DNA from: Cryptomeria japonica
Lineage: Eukaryota; Streptophyta; Pinopsida; Cupressales; Cupressaceae
Length of the DNA stretch: 60,000 nucleotides
Assembly (NCBI RefSeq): GCF_030272615.1
Contig: NC_081415.1
Location: 623,783,740-623,843,739 of the forward strand
Direction of reading: 5' to 3'
Shown here: one piece after another, positions 50,184 to 60,000 of the stretch
How the letters are laid out: every line of letters begins with the position of its first letter
Numbering within the stretch: position 1 is the stretch's first letter
Made by a program: the position numbers and the translations under genes
Notes under the pieces: generated by a model
What the model was told of the DNA's origin: nothing
The model's input: only the letters and a program-made list of their open reading frames with translations
The model's database searches: none

Positions 50184-51302
50184 TGTTGGCTTCATGATGA
50201 TTTTTGTATTTGATGAATTTATGTGTTGTCATTGATGACACACATATATTCTAATTGTAATAGTCATCTTTGTATACCAATTGAGGTAAACCGGTACTAT
50301 TGAGTCATTGTATTGTTAACCGGTATCATATGTATGAAGAAGTGTAACCTGTATGAAGATATCTAAACCGGTATATGTAGATAAAAAAATTGGTTTTGAT
50401 CAGTCGCAAAGTTACCAGTTTGAGATGCAGCAGATAAAGTCAAGGAGGCACGTGGATACAATCACGTAGTATGAATTCTAGTGAGTTAGTCTATGAGTCT
50501 GAAGCAGTCAACACTTTACCGATTTCGATGTTCTAACCGATTTTCCAGTTTGTGTGATGAGTTATCACCAATTGTGATGTGTTACCATCGACCGACACTT
50601 TGACGTTGATTTGTGTCATGTTAAGGAAAATTGTCTAGATTCATTGAACCTGGGAAATTGTGTCAAGGTTCAGGAGCCGACATGAAATCTAATATCTGTA
50701 AGAAGACATTGTGATGAGTTATTTTCATTTAGAAGATACAAGTTACGATATGAGTTGGAGCGGATGCAATTTGTTGAAGGAATTGCAGAGTATATCGGTG
50801 ATGCAGTAATGCATGTGCAGAAAAGGATCTAAACCAACAGAAAGTGCTATTCTTAGATCATTCCCACTATTTTTCTCTAACAACCGCAACAGTAAAATCC
50901 CTTAACCGGGTAAGCTCTAACAAGGTGATTCATTAACTTGAATCTAAATCCTCCATTGAGGTTACCTTTAACCAGGTATAGCTCCTAATAGGGCTTGAGA
51001 TCTTTAACAAGATCTGCTCCTAACAGAGCATTTGTAGACCTTAACCAGTCAATTATCTATTTTTGCAGATAGTTAACTTGTGAGTTCCATCACACTGTGG
51101 TTTTTCCTAGTTGGGTTTTCCATGCATAAATATTTGTGTTATGCTGAATGTTTTGAATGTGGTGAATTCTTTTATAACACTTTGGATTATATGCAAAGTC
51201 ATTGGTAAATTGGTTAAGTGTTTTTACCGGTCTACAATTAAAGTGTTACCGTTTTTGCTTTCACTGATTCACCCCCCCTCTCAATGCTTTATAAGTTTAT
51301 CA
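50184..51302 (+). repeat. 3' LTR of the pol-less Copia-like element
   Basis: 1,119 bp, collinear with the 5' LTR. It ends ATAAGTTTATCA and is followed by CAATA. Confidence 0.9.
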
Positions 51303-51307
51303 CAATA
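51303..51307. repeat. Target site duplication CAATA, right copy
   Basis: Matches 43868-43872. Confidence 0.9.
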
Positions 51308-51720
51308 TTTTCGTCTTCTTCTAGTAAAAACTCCTCTTTAGAAGGGGCTTTAGTCTCTTTTTCTTCATTTAAATATTCTTTTCCTTTATTTTCTTTATCC
51401 TTCAGTCTAGACAACCACCTCCCACCTAGACTAGTATCCTATTTAGAAGTCCCCTCCATGTTGTACTGCTCTCTCTTTTCTTAGTCAAGGAAATAATATT
51501 AATAACAATGATTTTGGGTTTGGAGGATTTAGTATCTAATTTTCTAGCCTTAGGTTTACCAGTTTTAGTAGCAGAATATTTCCTTTTTCCTAAGGTAATT
51601 TTAGGGAGATCTATTTATTCAGTAGACATAGAGGGCATTTTGCTAGACTTACCTTTTTTCTTTCTAGAGGTAGAAGATTTTTTCAAGGAATGGGGTTCTC
51701 TCAATTAGCTCAATTTATTC
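51308..51720 (-). pseudogene. Lys/Glu-rich broken reading frame, upstream part
   Basis: The minus-strand translation is strongly basic (GKRKYSATKTGKPKARK), then Lys/Glu-rich (KEYLNEEKETKAPSKEEFLL), with a few stops. It joins the sequence at 43867 in frame across one CAATA copy. The basic tracts look like nuclear-localisation signals. No family is recognised. Confidence 0.4.
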
Positions 51721-52099
51721 AAAGGGTTAAATTTTTGGGTTAGTAGTTTATTACCCTGTGGATTGAAGGGAAACACATGCTTGTACAAGAATAGGATAAG
51801 GCTCTGGTGTAGAGGGGCAACACCTTATTATCAATGTTTTGACACAAAGAGAAGAAAATATAAAAGGGCATATTTATAAAATCCTTATTCTTACTGTGAT
51901 TCAAAATAAGGAAGTGGTACCTTTGAATAGTAGTGTGCCTACCTTATAGGGTAAAATATTTCATGACATGAAAGCTAATAAGAGCATATGGGTAAGGATG
52001 ATTGGACCTTAATATATGAAGTTTCTAGATTTGATTATGTGCAAAAAATTTTGAATATAAAAAATTCTTGTACACAATCAAATCCAAATATGCATACAT
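51721..52099. other. Spacer, no gene seen
   Basis: Nothing recognisable between the Lys/Glu-rich frame and the LINE 3' end. Confidence 0.5.
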
Positions 52100-53524
52100 T
52101 TTATTTTTGAGCAAGGTGGCAATTGCCACTTAATATATTTATATTAATAATATGTAATTTTTTTCTACACTCATTCAAAAGAGCTCCTGAAGAAAAGAAC
52201 CAGGAAGAAAAACTTCAATCGTAGCCCTTATTCAATAGAATAAGAGTTTGAAAGAACCCCCCATCTAGAAGGAACTAGTTACAAAAAGGAGCACATAGCT
52301 CGTAAATTTATATATTACATACTGAATTTACATCAAAAAACAATAGAACTAAGGCCAAAAGATCTCAAAAACCATATAGTCTAAGAATGAAACCTTCAAT
52401 AGGAGCTATCGGTGAAGAAGACCATGGCAAAAACCTGCAACCAAAGACTTGAGATATCTGCTAAGAAAGAAATGACAAGATAACATCAAAATGCCCAAAC
52501 AGTAAAACAACTCATTTTTCCATGGAAACATTTGAATGATCATGACCCAATCTAAGGTCTAAAAAGGAAGAAGGGATTGAACGAGCATTAAGATCCAAAT
52601 TCATAATGTTGAAGAGAAAATTTAACTGGCTTAAAGGACTGTTGTTCAAGATCTCTTTTGATACTTTCATACTAACCAACAGGAAAGAGAGAACAATCAT
52701 GGTGGCAAAACAGAACCCAAAACACTGCTAAATACAAAAGACCAAAGGCACAGACCTTAAAAAAAACCCACAGACAAAGCACAACAAACAACTAAAGCTC
52801 AACACAATTGAAACCTGCACCTTAATAAATAATGAGCCATCCAAGAAAAGACAATGCAACCAAATTTAAAGATAAGGAATAAACACGTGCCTCATAACCA
52901 CTGTGGCAATCATGATAGGACTAACAACAGATCAAGAACAATTTAAAATGCCAACTGCCCATATCAGAGGACATAAAATAACCGAGCCAATAAAAAGACA
53001 ACATTTGCACATGAGTAGAGACAACAAGAGATAAGAAAAAAGGGCAGCCCCCATCCCATCATCATAACTAAACCTCAGGTAATGAAAAGGTGAAATAACT
53101 ATCACGAAAGCCTCCAACAAGAAACACAATAACTCATAGCAAATGACAACTAGCCCAAAGATGAAGAAAGGATAACCCATGTGCCGAAGGCAAGACAAAG
53201 ACTGTAGTCACATGTAAAATATGACAAGGAAATACCAGCCTAGCATCACAGATGCATAAACCCTAATACATATACATAAAACAACATGTATATATGTAAA
53301 GGAAACCATATTACATGTCCATAATACTCAACATAGTATATATAAGAAAGGAATATCAAGAAAAAAGACAGGACACTCTATACCTGAATGTAAATAAACA
53401 TCTATTCAACTACATAGGTATATACAACACTATGCATATAAATAAAAGTAATACATTATACACTGTGAATATATACATATATAGCCACATAGATACTCAA
53501 TAATGTGCAGGAATAAAGGAATAA
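52100..53524 (-). other. LINE 3' untranslated region
   Basis: Non-coding on the minus strand after the RNase H stop, ending in an A-rich tail at about 52100 (minus-strand TTGCTCAAAAATAAAATG). The boundary is approximate. Confidence 0.5.
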
Positions 53525-55746
53525 AAGAGAAGTGTTGCTAAGCTAATTCCTCTTGAATAATACACAGGAGATTAGGATAACTCTCCAAATCACATTCAAC
53601 TGACATAGATTCAATTTCCACCTTAGAACAACCCAGATTGGCTAGACAATCAGCTAATGAATTACCTTCTCTGTAAGTATGTGAAATAGTTAACTTCTCA
53701 AAAGAATAAAGAATAATCCATATCTGTTCAAGAACACATTTAATAATCCAATTCACAACCAATTCGGACTTCCAAGCATTGATAATGAGAGTAAAATCAC
53801 CTTCAACATGGAGATTAGCAATTTTTAGCTTTTTTGCCATGATGATACCTTCCAATAAAGCCCAAGCCTCACCCATATTATGTTTACCTGGGGGAATGGA
53901 TAAAGCTTTAAGACCAAGGACTCAACCAAGATAGTTACGCAAGCATATTCCTATCCCAGAATCACCTGGATTTCCCCTAGAAGATCCATCAAAGTTTAAT
54001 TTGCAAAAATTGAGATCAAGAGGATGCCATTTGACACATTTCCTATCCAAGGCAGGTTTTATGACTCTAGGAAAAAAAGGGAGATAAAGGAATATAAACC
54101 AATTTCCATTTAGAAAGAGAAAAATTATCCCACCAAGAGAATTCAACATTAGGATTAAAGTGAGATTGAACATACTAATTTACTTGTTCTGAAATGTGTG
54201 TTTCCATAATTGAAAGAACTAGTAATATATTTGAGGAAGACTTTATCAAGATATGCTTATTACGCTCCCACCAAATTGACCAAATAACAGAAGATAGGGT
54301 GATAAACCACAGACACACAAAAAGAGATGATGATAACAAAGTAGGCCATGATTGGGAAAAGTCCCATAATGAAGAAGAAAGAGGAAAAGTGATGGAAAGC
54401 TTGTCCATCACAAATGACCAGCACTGAGAAGAAGATTCACAATGAATAAAGAGATGATCTACATTTTCATCAACCTTGCCACAAAGGACATAGGAAAAGG
54501 GGAGAGCAATCTATAAACAAGAGAACCTATCACTAGTAATGATCTTATATTGAAGAGCAAGCCATGAAAAGACACCTTCCTTGGGAAGAACTGAACTATT
54601 CCAATAGAAGACAAAAACCTAATGAGACAAACATTGATTACTTATATGTTGAATAGCCTTATATCCTTCTTTAACCAAGTATTTCCTTGATTTAGAGGGG
54701 TACCAAAGCAATTTATCTTTATCTCAGGAAAGATAAACAATCCTAGTACTAAGGACTACATTAAAACTATTAATTTGCAAAGGAGATAGTGGAAAAGAGG
54801 AAGGATCTTTCCAATAAACTTATGAGAGAAAATATCCACATGGTCAACATAATCAACCAATTTAGAACCCCAATGAGAAGTGAAAATGTCTATCAATTCC
54901 ATCAAAGCCATTGCAGACTTAAGAGGGGGGAGACCATTCCAGGAATCATTCCAAAAGAGAGCATCATCTCCACAATAAACTTGCCATGATAGATCATTTG
55001 AAACCACTCCCCTATATGAGATCATAAAATTCCAAATTACAGACCCCACTAGAGGGTTGGAAGACAATCCTAGTCAGATTATCAAAATCTAAATACTTTG
55101 CCTACATGATCTGACACTGTAGTGCAGAAGGTTTGGCATACATGTGCCAAACAAGTTTCCCACCAAAGGCTTTATTCCTAATGGCAATGTTATGCAACCC
55201 AACACCACCCACATCCTTATTAAGAGCTAATTTATCCAAAGAAACCAATGGGATATTATTTCTTTCAGACATATTAGCTTTCCACAAAAAGGATCTAATA
55301 ATTTTTTCAATTTGAGAAATCACATATTTAGGAGCTGGTAGGATAGAGATATAATAATTCAAAATAGCAACCAAACTAGTCTTAACAAGTAAAATTCTAC
55401 CAGATAATGATAATCATCTAGCCTTCCAAACAAAGACTCTACTCTTAAGTCTAGTGATGCCATTGTTCTAGTAAGAGGACTTATCTTGACCCATAAAGAA
55501 TGGAATACCCAAATAGGAAGAAAGGAGGGATCCCAGTGAGAAACCTAAAGATGACACAATTCTCTCTACAATAATCTCAGGGGTGCTAAAAATAAATATC
55601 TTGGACTTTTGTGAGTTAATAACTTGGCCTGACCCAGCAGAGTAAACATCAAGAATATTTTTAATATGTTTAGCCTCCTGAATTGTTGAACAACCAAAAA
55701 GAAAAGTATCATCCGCAAAGAGATTATGAGTGATGAGTGTACCCAT
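53525..55746 (-). pseudogene. LINE reverse transcriptase C-terminus plus RNase H, broken
   Basis: The motifs in order are HNLFADDTFLFG (RT catalytic box, about 55720), GQVINSQKSKIFIFS, then SILPAPKYVISQIEKIIRSF (thumb region, about 55340). Next come ALFWNDSWNGLPP (zf-RVT-type, about 54950) and VIWSIWWERNKH (about 54260). The RNase H starts with LNFDGSSRGNPGDSGIG at 53990 and ends with SHTYREGNSLADCLANLG near 53640. The four acidic RNase H residues all appear present. At least five stops or frame changes separate the pieces. The enzyme would copy the LINE RNA at the nick site. It is now inactive. Confidence 0.8.
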
Positions 55747-56052
55747 GCATAACTTTAAAGAAGGAAACTAGACTAACATCATTAGAGAAATTATAAAGGT
55801 CTCCATTTTATTGTAGAGTCTTAATATCTCTTGGCTCTGACCTCTTCGTAGCTCCTTCCATATATTATTTCTTGTCTCTATCCTTAACACTCAAAATTGA
55901 GAAGTTTTTGCAATACTTTTGATAACCAAAATTGTGTTTAGCCATTAGAAAAATACAAATCCACCTTTTAGGAAATTTATCCCAGGATCTTTCCCTTTTT
56001 GAGGAATGAATAAAATGGTACTCAACACCCAAGTCTTACAAGTCTTCCACTT
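55747..56052. other. Spacer, no clear gene
   Basis: No reverse transcriptase motif is visible upstream of the FADD box. There are some short open stretches on the minus strand but nothing recognisable. Confidence 0.45.
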
Positions 56053-56203
56053 AACTATGTTGGCATATGCACACTCCAATGAGACATTGTATGTGATTGA
56101 AGGTTTTGTCATTGATGGCAACCTTACAATCATATGGCACCAGCAAGGCATTACACTGACAAGTTAGTGCACCAACATCAATGATCAGACTCTACACCGG
56201 TAG

Positions 56204-57168
56204 ATGACAAAGAGAAAAAGGTAGAGACTCAGACTCAGACTGAGACAACACAACAAACAAAGAAACAAATAGAGAAAAAGGCTCCTGAATAGGAACAACA
56301 ACAACAACATGAACAGGTTCATAAGGAAACAATGCCACCGACAACTGGAAAAGTAGAAAAACCATTGCGTAAGGAAATGCAAACACAAACAGACCTACTA
56401 GAGGTCAATACAAGCTTGGTTACTTCCACTGGCAGTACTTAGAATATAGGTTCATCATCAAGCTAAAAATCAACTAATGTGACTAAGGTACTATTGGATT
56501 CAATTAAAAAGATAACAGACTGCAACTCACAAGCTTATAAGGCAATAGATGACACAATACCAATTTTGAAGGTAATTTCTCCTAACTGTAATATAGACAA
56601 TAAAGATTCTTTAGGACAACTTGATACCTTGTGTAAATATAGCACAGAAAACATTGAGAAAATAAAGGACGAGACATTGAAGGACAAAGTAGAAATTGAA
56701 AAGTAGAGATTCTTTGATGAGCAGATAAAGAAGTGTACTAGAGATTTTGAAACACTTCTACCGGAATTGTGTAATTTATTGAAAGAGTACAAAACTCTGT
56801 AGAAAGACAACTGTAAGATAAAATTTTTGACTATAGATATTGATAAGACGATGAGCAAGGTACAGAAGATAACAAATTTTGAGGAAGAATTACTTAAATT
56901 TGAAAGAGAAAAGGAGAGAATAGTGAATAAGGCAAATCATCTAAGATTAAAACTGAGTCCAAGATTGCACTATCTAGCATCATTCTGGAAGGAAGTATCT
57001 GAGGCACTAATACAGGGATAGAAAACACCGGCAGAGCATTTGCAGCATCTCACCGGTACAGTTAAAAGAACAGAGACAACAATAAGAGATAGTAAAAAGT
57101 TTATGGAGAGTATAAACTTTAGTTTGGCAGATCTATTTCAAATTGTAACTACCCAATTACAAGGTTGA
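56204..57168 (+). pseudogene. Remnant of an extra ORF, helical protein
   Basis: A low-complexity start (repeated Thr/Gln/Lys codons, 56210-56400) leads to a helical, Lys/Glu/Asp-rich protein with several stops. Segments include LDSIKKITDCNSQAYKAIDD and EELLKFEREKERIVNKA. Composition, order and position (just before the 3' tract) resemble the C-terminal part of the extra ORF at 46846-49957, although I see no close residue-by-residue match. It is probably the same class of protein in another family. Confidence 0.5.
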
Positions 57169-57354
57169 AACTACAAACTCTACTGACATCTTGACAACCT
57201 TTGTCATTGATGCCAAAGGGGGAGTAGTGGGATGAGAAAATTCAACATCACAGGAATCATATGCTTAGGGGGAGCACACACATTTTTGGTAACATTTTTG
57301 GACTTCACATTTTTTGATACACTTTTGAAATTTCTCATGAGTGTTGCTATCAAT

Positions 57355-57369
57355 GCCAAAGGGGGAGAT
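57355..57369 (+). other. Polypurine tract of the deletion derivative
   Basis: GCCAAAGGGGGAGAT directly precedes the LTR, the classic plant Copia context. Another AGGGGGAGC lies at 57269. Confidence 0.85.
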
Positions 57370-58191
57370 TGTTGGCATATGCACACTCCAATGAAACATT
57401 GTATGTGATTGAAGTTTTTATCATTGATGGAAACCTTACAATCCTATGGCATCGAGAAGGCATTACACTGGAAAGTTAGTGCACCAGCATCAATGATCAG
57501 ACTCTACACTGGCACTTAGGACATCGACACTGGCACAGAGAAAGGAAGTATACCGGCACAAAGGCCGATAGGATTTTGTTATAATATATTTAGTTTATTA
57601 TTGTAAAAATATTGTAAGATGACTTGGCATGTTGTAAAATGACTCTTATATATAAAAGAGATCATTGTAGACATTTTGAAATTAAGGAAGAAAGTGAACG
57701 AAGTGATGTATGCGAAATATTAAGGAAGACGTATTATGCAAAATATAGGGTAAAGGGTTTATGTAAGAAGCAGAGTAGCAAGCAGTACTAAATCAGGCAT
57801 TATAGATGCTATTGTAAAGCAGTATAAGATACTGGATTTGTATAATCCACATTGTAAGTCAGTGAGACTTCCCACTGAGCAGTGAGCTCTAGGCAGTTGG
57901 CCTTCCTACATGTGCAGGCCCCTATTGTAAGTAATATTCTCTTATTGGCCAGTAAGTGGATATTGTGGGTCACAAATCCCACCGAGTTTTTTCCCACACC
58001 AAGTTTCCTCATTAAATCCTTGTGTCATGGTTTTCTTTTCATGTGGATGTTTTTAATTCTATTTATTGCATTATTTCTTGCATACCGGTACAATGTTATA
58101 ATATATTTTGCATGTTTTAAGATAAGAAATTTTGTACACCAGTTAGATACTGATTCACCCCCCCCTCTCAGTATCTATTGGAATCCTAACA
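57370..58191 (+). repeat. 3' LTR of the deletion derivative
   Basis: It runs TGTTGGCATATGC to GGAATCCTAACA, 822 bp. It shares ordered motifs with the solo-LTR-like segment at 1473-2561, so the two belong to related families. Confidence 0.8.
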
Positions 58192-58196
58192 AATTA

Positions 58197-58699
58197 TAGG
58201 TATATCACCTTTTCCAATATGTCCCTTCCCCATACTACCATCATCACAAATCCAAGTGAGAGGATTTGCATTAAATAAGTTACCATTTTGGGAATTTAAA
58301 TTTTATTATCAATCATATTCTTTTCATTGTCACTTGTGTCAATATGACACAACATCAAATCCATTAATCTCATAATCATTATTAGGTAACAAATATAATG
58401 TTCAAACTGCCCCATAAAAAAAATATTTATTTTGAAATCATGGGTTGACATAGTTGTGATCTTTCTTTGGTTAGGATTTCATTCAACCTGATATGTCATT
58501 GACTCTAACTCATATAGTTCCATTAATTATGACCCAGGGCCACAAATGGACATCTCATTTATAGCTCTATTTCTCTCCATTAAAACATTTAGCACTTAGG
58601 ATTAAAATAAACTCCTAAGTAAGGTCTTACTCTCTTCTACCTTTCTTTTGATTTACCAAGAGGTAGAAGCTTCTCAAGTTTTATTATAAACAATAAATT
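58197..58699. other. Spacer, no gene seen
   Basis: AT-rich. Nothing recognisable. Confidence 0.5.
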
Positions 58700-60000
58700 T
58701 ATAATTACCTTCCAAGAAAATTTTCTAAAAGTTTAATGCCTTTAGGCTTTTTATCCCCCACCAAGTAGCAATAGCTTCAGCCCTATTATTGGAGCTCACA
58801 CATAGATTATTGCCATATCTTTAAATGTTAATCTCCTTTTGATATCTCTAATACCTCCACATACACTAGAGATACCAGGGTTCCCTTTTGAGCATCCATA
58901 AAAGTTGCATTTTACCCAACCTTCATCAATTGGATGTCATTTACTCATCTTCTTATATAAGGTCTTAGACCAATTTATTTTAGTCAAATCAAGTTTTATT
59001 CCCCATAGTTGCCTGATCCTAAGTTCCTTATAGGTCAGAATTGTTTCTGAGTACCCATACAAAGTGACATTGATTTTCTCTTGAATATATTGTTTGATGG
59101 ACATTAAAATCTCCATTACATTCCTAGCCTAGTCCCTAAAGGTATGGTTGTTTCTCTCCTTCCATAGGCCCAACAACACAAATGAGGGAATATTTCTCTA
59201 GATATCCATAACAATATGATGAAAAAATGGGTAGTGTCCATAGTTTTCCATAAGTTATCATAAAATTCAAGGAAAGACCTATCAAACAACAAGGGATGAC
59301 AAAAGAGAATACCAAAATTCCTAGGTATAAGGGAAATGAAATAATAAATGCTCTTGACGCTTTCATAATTAGCACAATAGAAGGAGCATCTACTAACAAA
59401 GAAGAAATCACTTCTATTTAGATTATCAACAAATGAGAATATTATGATGGGCCTAAATCCACTATAGATAATCAACTTTAGGAGTGAGCTTGGAGATCCA
59501 AACCTGATCCCATTAGAAAGAGTCTTGTGGGTTATTTTCAAGAGTAGGAATAACAAGATTTAATAGGGAGGTTTTGCAAGAGGAGGGAATTCCAAATCCA
59601 CACATCTTATTTGTCCTTAATAAAGAATCTATAGTTCCCTAATTTCTAATAAATAAAATTTGAATCAATCTCTTATCTATGTGGCCTACCCCCTTTCAGT
59701 CTTCTATAACTAAACAGTTGTTGTCTAAAGTATTTGTAAGTAGGTTCATTCCCTTCCCAGTTAATATAGTTAAATAGAAACTTCCCATTTAAGCTAAACA
59801 CAAGTCATTTTAAAAGGCTCAAGGAATCAATTGAAGAAAGATCTATTTCCTTTTTCCACACATCCTCCCAAAACATAGTGTTCGTATTGTTGGACCTACA
59901 AGATTCCTTCCTCCATCCTTACAACATATCTAATTTTTAGTATGCTATTCCAACAATAGAATCATTAAGTATATCTATTTCATAAAGGAAAATAATAGAG
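58700..60000 (-). pseudogene. Second LINE fragment: zf-RVT region and RNase H, runs off the window
   Basis: The minus strand shows FWEDVWKKEIDL near 59870 and a Cys/His-containing zf-RVT-type stretch near 59390 (RCSFYCANYESVKSIYYF). An RNase H start near 58900 reads KCNFYGCSKGNPGISS. The first catalytic Asp of RNase H is Tyr here (NFYG against NFDG in the other LINE). There are many stops and frameshifts. Upstream domains would lie beyond base 60000. It is older and more degraded than the LINE at 52.1-55.7 kb. Confidence 0.6.

Larger units (their letters stand above)
43873..51302 (+). mobile_element. Complete pol-less Copia-like LTR element with an extra ORF
   Basis: LTRs 43873-45008 and 50184-51302, tRNA-Met-type primer site, polypurine tract AAAGGGGGAGAA and perfect CAATA duplications define a complete 7.4-kb element. 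The internal 5.2 kb codes for a coiled-coil/zinc-knuckle protein, then a long extra ORF. I see no protease, integrase, reverse transcriptase or RNase H. The primer site and polypurine context are those of plant Copia elements (SIRE/Tork-like). The LTRs differ at about 9 of the first 97 bases, so the insertion is old. Confidence 0.9.
52100..55746 (-). mobile_element. 5'-truncated plant L1-type LINE
   Basis: On the minus strand the order is reverse transcriptase, linker, zf-RVT-like region and RNase H, then a 3' untranslated tail ending in an A-rich run (about 52100). The 5' end stops just before the FADD box at 55746, so ORF1, the endonuclease and most of the reverse transcriptase are missing. 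This is the usual pattern of incomplete target-primed reverse transcription. I did not find a clear target duplication. Confidence 0.75.
56058..58191 (+). mobile_element. Deletion derivative of a pol-less Copia-like element
   Basis: It starts TGTTGGCATATGCACACTCC at 56058. The first about 146 bp match the start of the 3' LTR at 57370 closely, then the sequence jumps into coding sequence. The rest of the 5' LTR, the primer site and the upstream internal region are missing. Flanking pentamers are AACTA (56053-56057) and AATTA (58192-58196), a 4 of 5 match. Confidence 0.75.

Overview
This is a gene-poor window of plant nuclear DNA dominated by nested and decayed transposable elements. I infer a large-genome land plant, most likely a gymnosperm (conifer-like). 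The evidence is LTR retrotransposons with plant-type primer sites and purine tracts, a plant L1-type LINE with an RNase H domain, AT-rich spacers with plant-like splice signals, and old insertions preserved inside older insertions. I see no intact host gene, tRNA, rRNA or bacterial-style operon. Species assignment is inference only.

Layout. 1-3.1 kb holds a hairpin repeat, a 90-bp tandem duplication and a solo-LTR-like piece. From about 3.13 to 41.6 kb I read one very large, decayed two-gene DNA transposon. Its ends carry related clusters of GGTTCGA-type repeats in inverted orientation. A plus-strand gene (9.42-11.31 kb, unknown product) converges on a minus-strand gene (41.24 down to 28.14 kb). 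The minus gene encodes a DDE-like protein with SDG, CAAQFK, HGNGEHDG and Cys-cluster motifs. Both genes appear to have a giant first intron filled with palindrome-rich arrays: a 5.1-kb satellite with about 1.43-kb higher-order repeats on the left, and an alternating inverted-repeat array at 39.26-40.04 kb on the right.

Two insertions of one family of pol-less Gypsy (Tat/Ogre-like) retrotransposons sit inside it. The first, 12903-27407, is an LTR-internal-LTR-internal-LTR tandem with one shared 5-bp duplication (ATAAT). The second, 30831-38607, has CTTTC duplications and splits the DDE-like reading frame, which is exactly continuous once the insertion is removed. These elements carry a leader ORF, gag and a protease-like region whose active site reads DPS instead of DTG/DSG. 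They have no reverse transcriptase or integrase, so they must have been mobilised in trans.

41.6-60 kb is a second nest. A Lys/Glu-rich broken reading frame is split by a complete LTR element (43873-51302, target duplication CAATA). That element encodes a coiled-coil/zinc-knuckle protein and a long extra ORF of about 1,030 codons, but no pol. Next come a 5'-truncated LINE (52.1-55.75 kb, minus), a deletion derivative of a related pol-less element (56058-58191), and a second LINE fragment running off the right edge.

The most interesting candidates are the large DNA transposon with its symmetrical intronic arrays, and the two lineages of pol-less LTR elements, which depend on enzymes from elsewhere.
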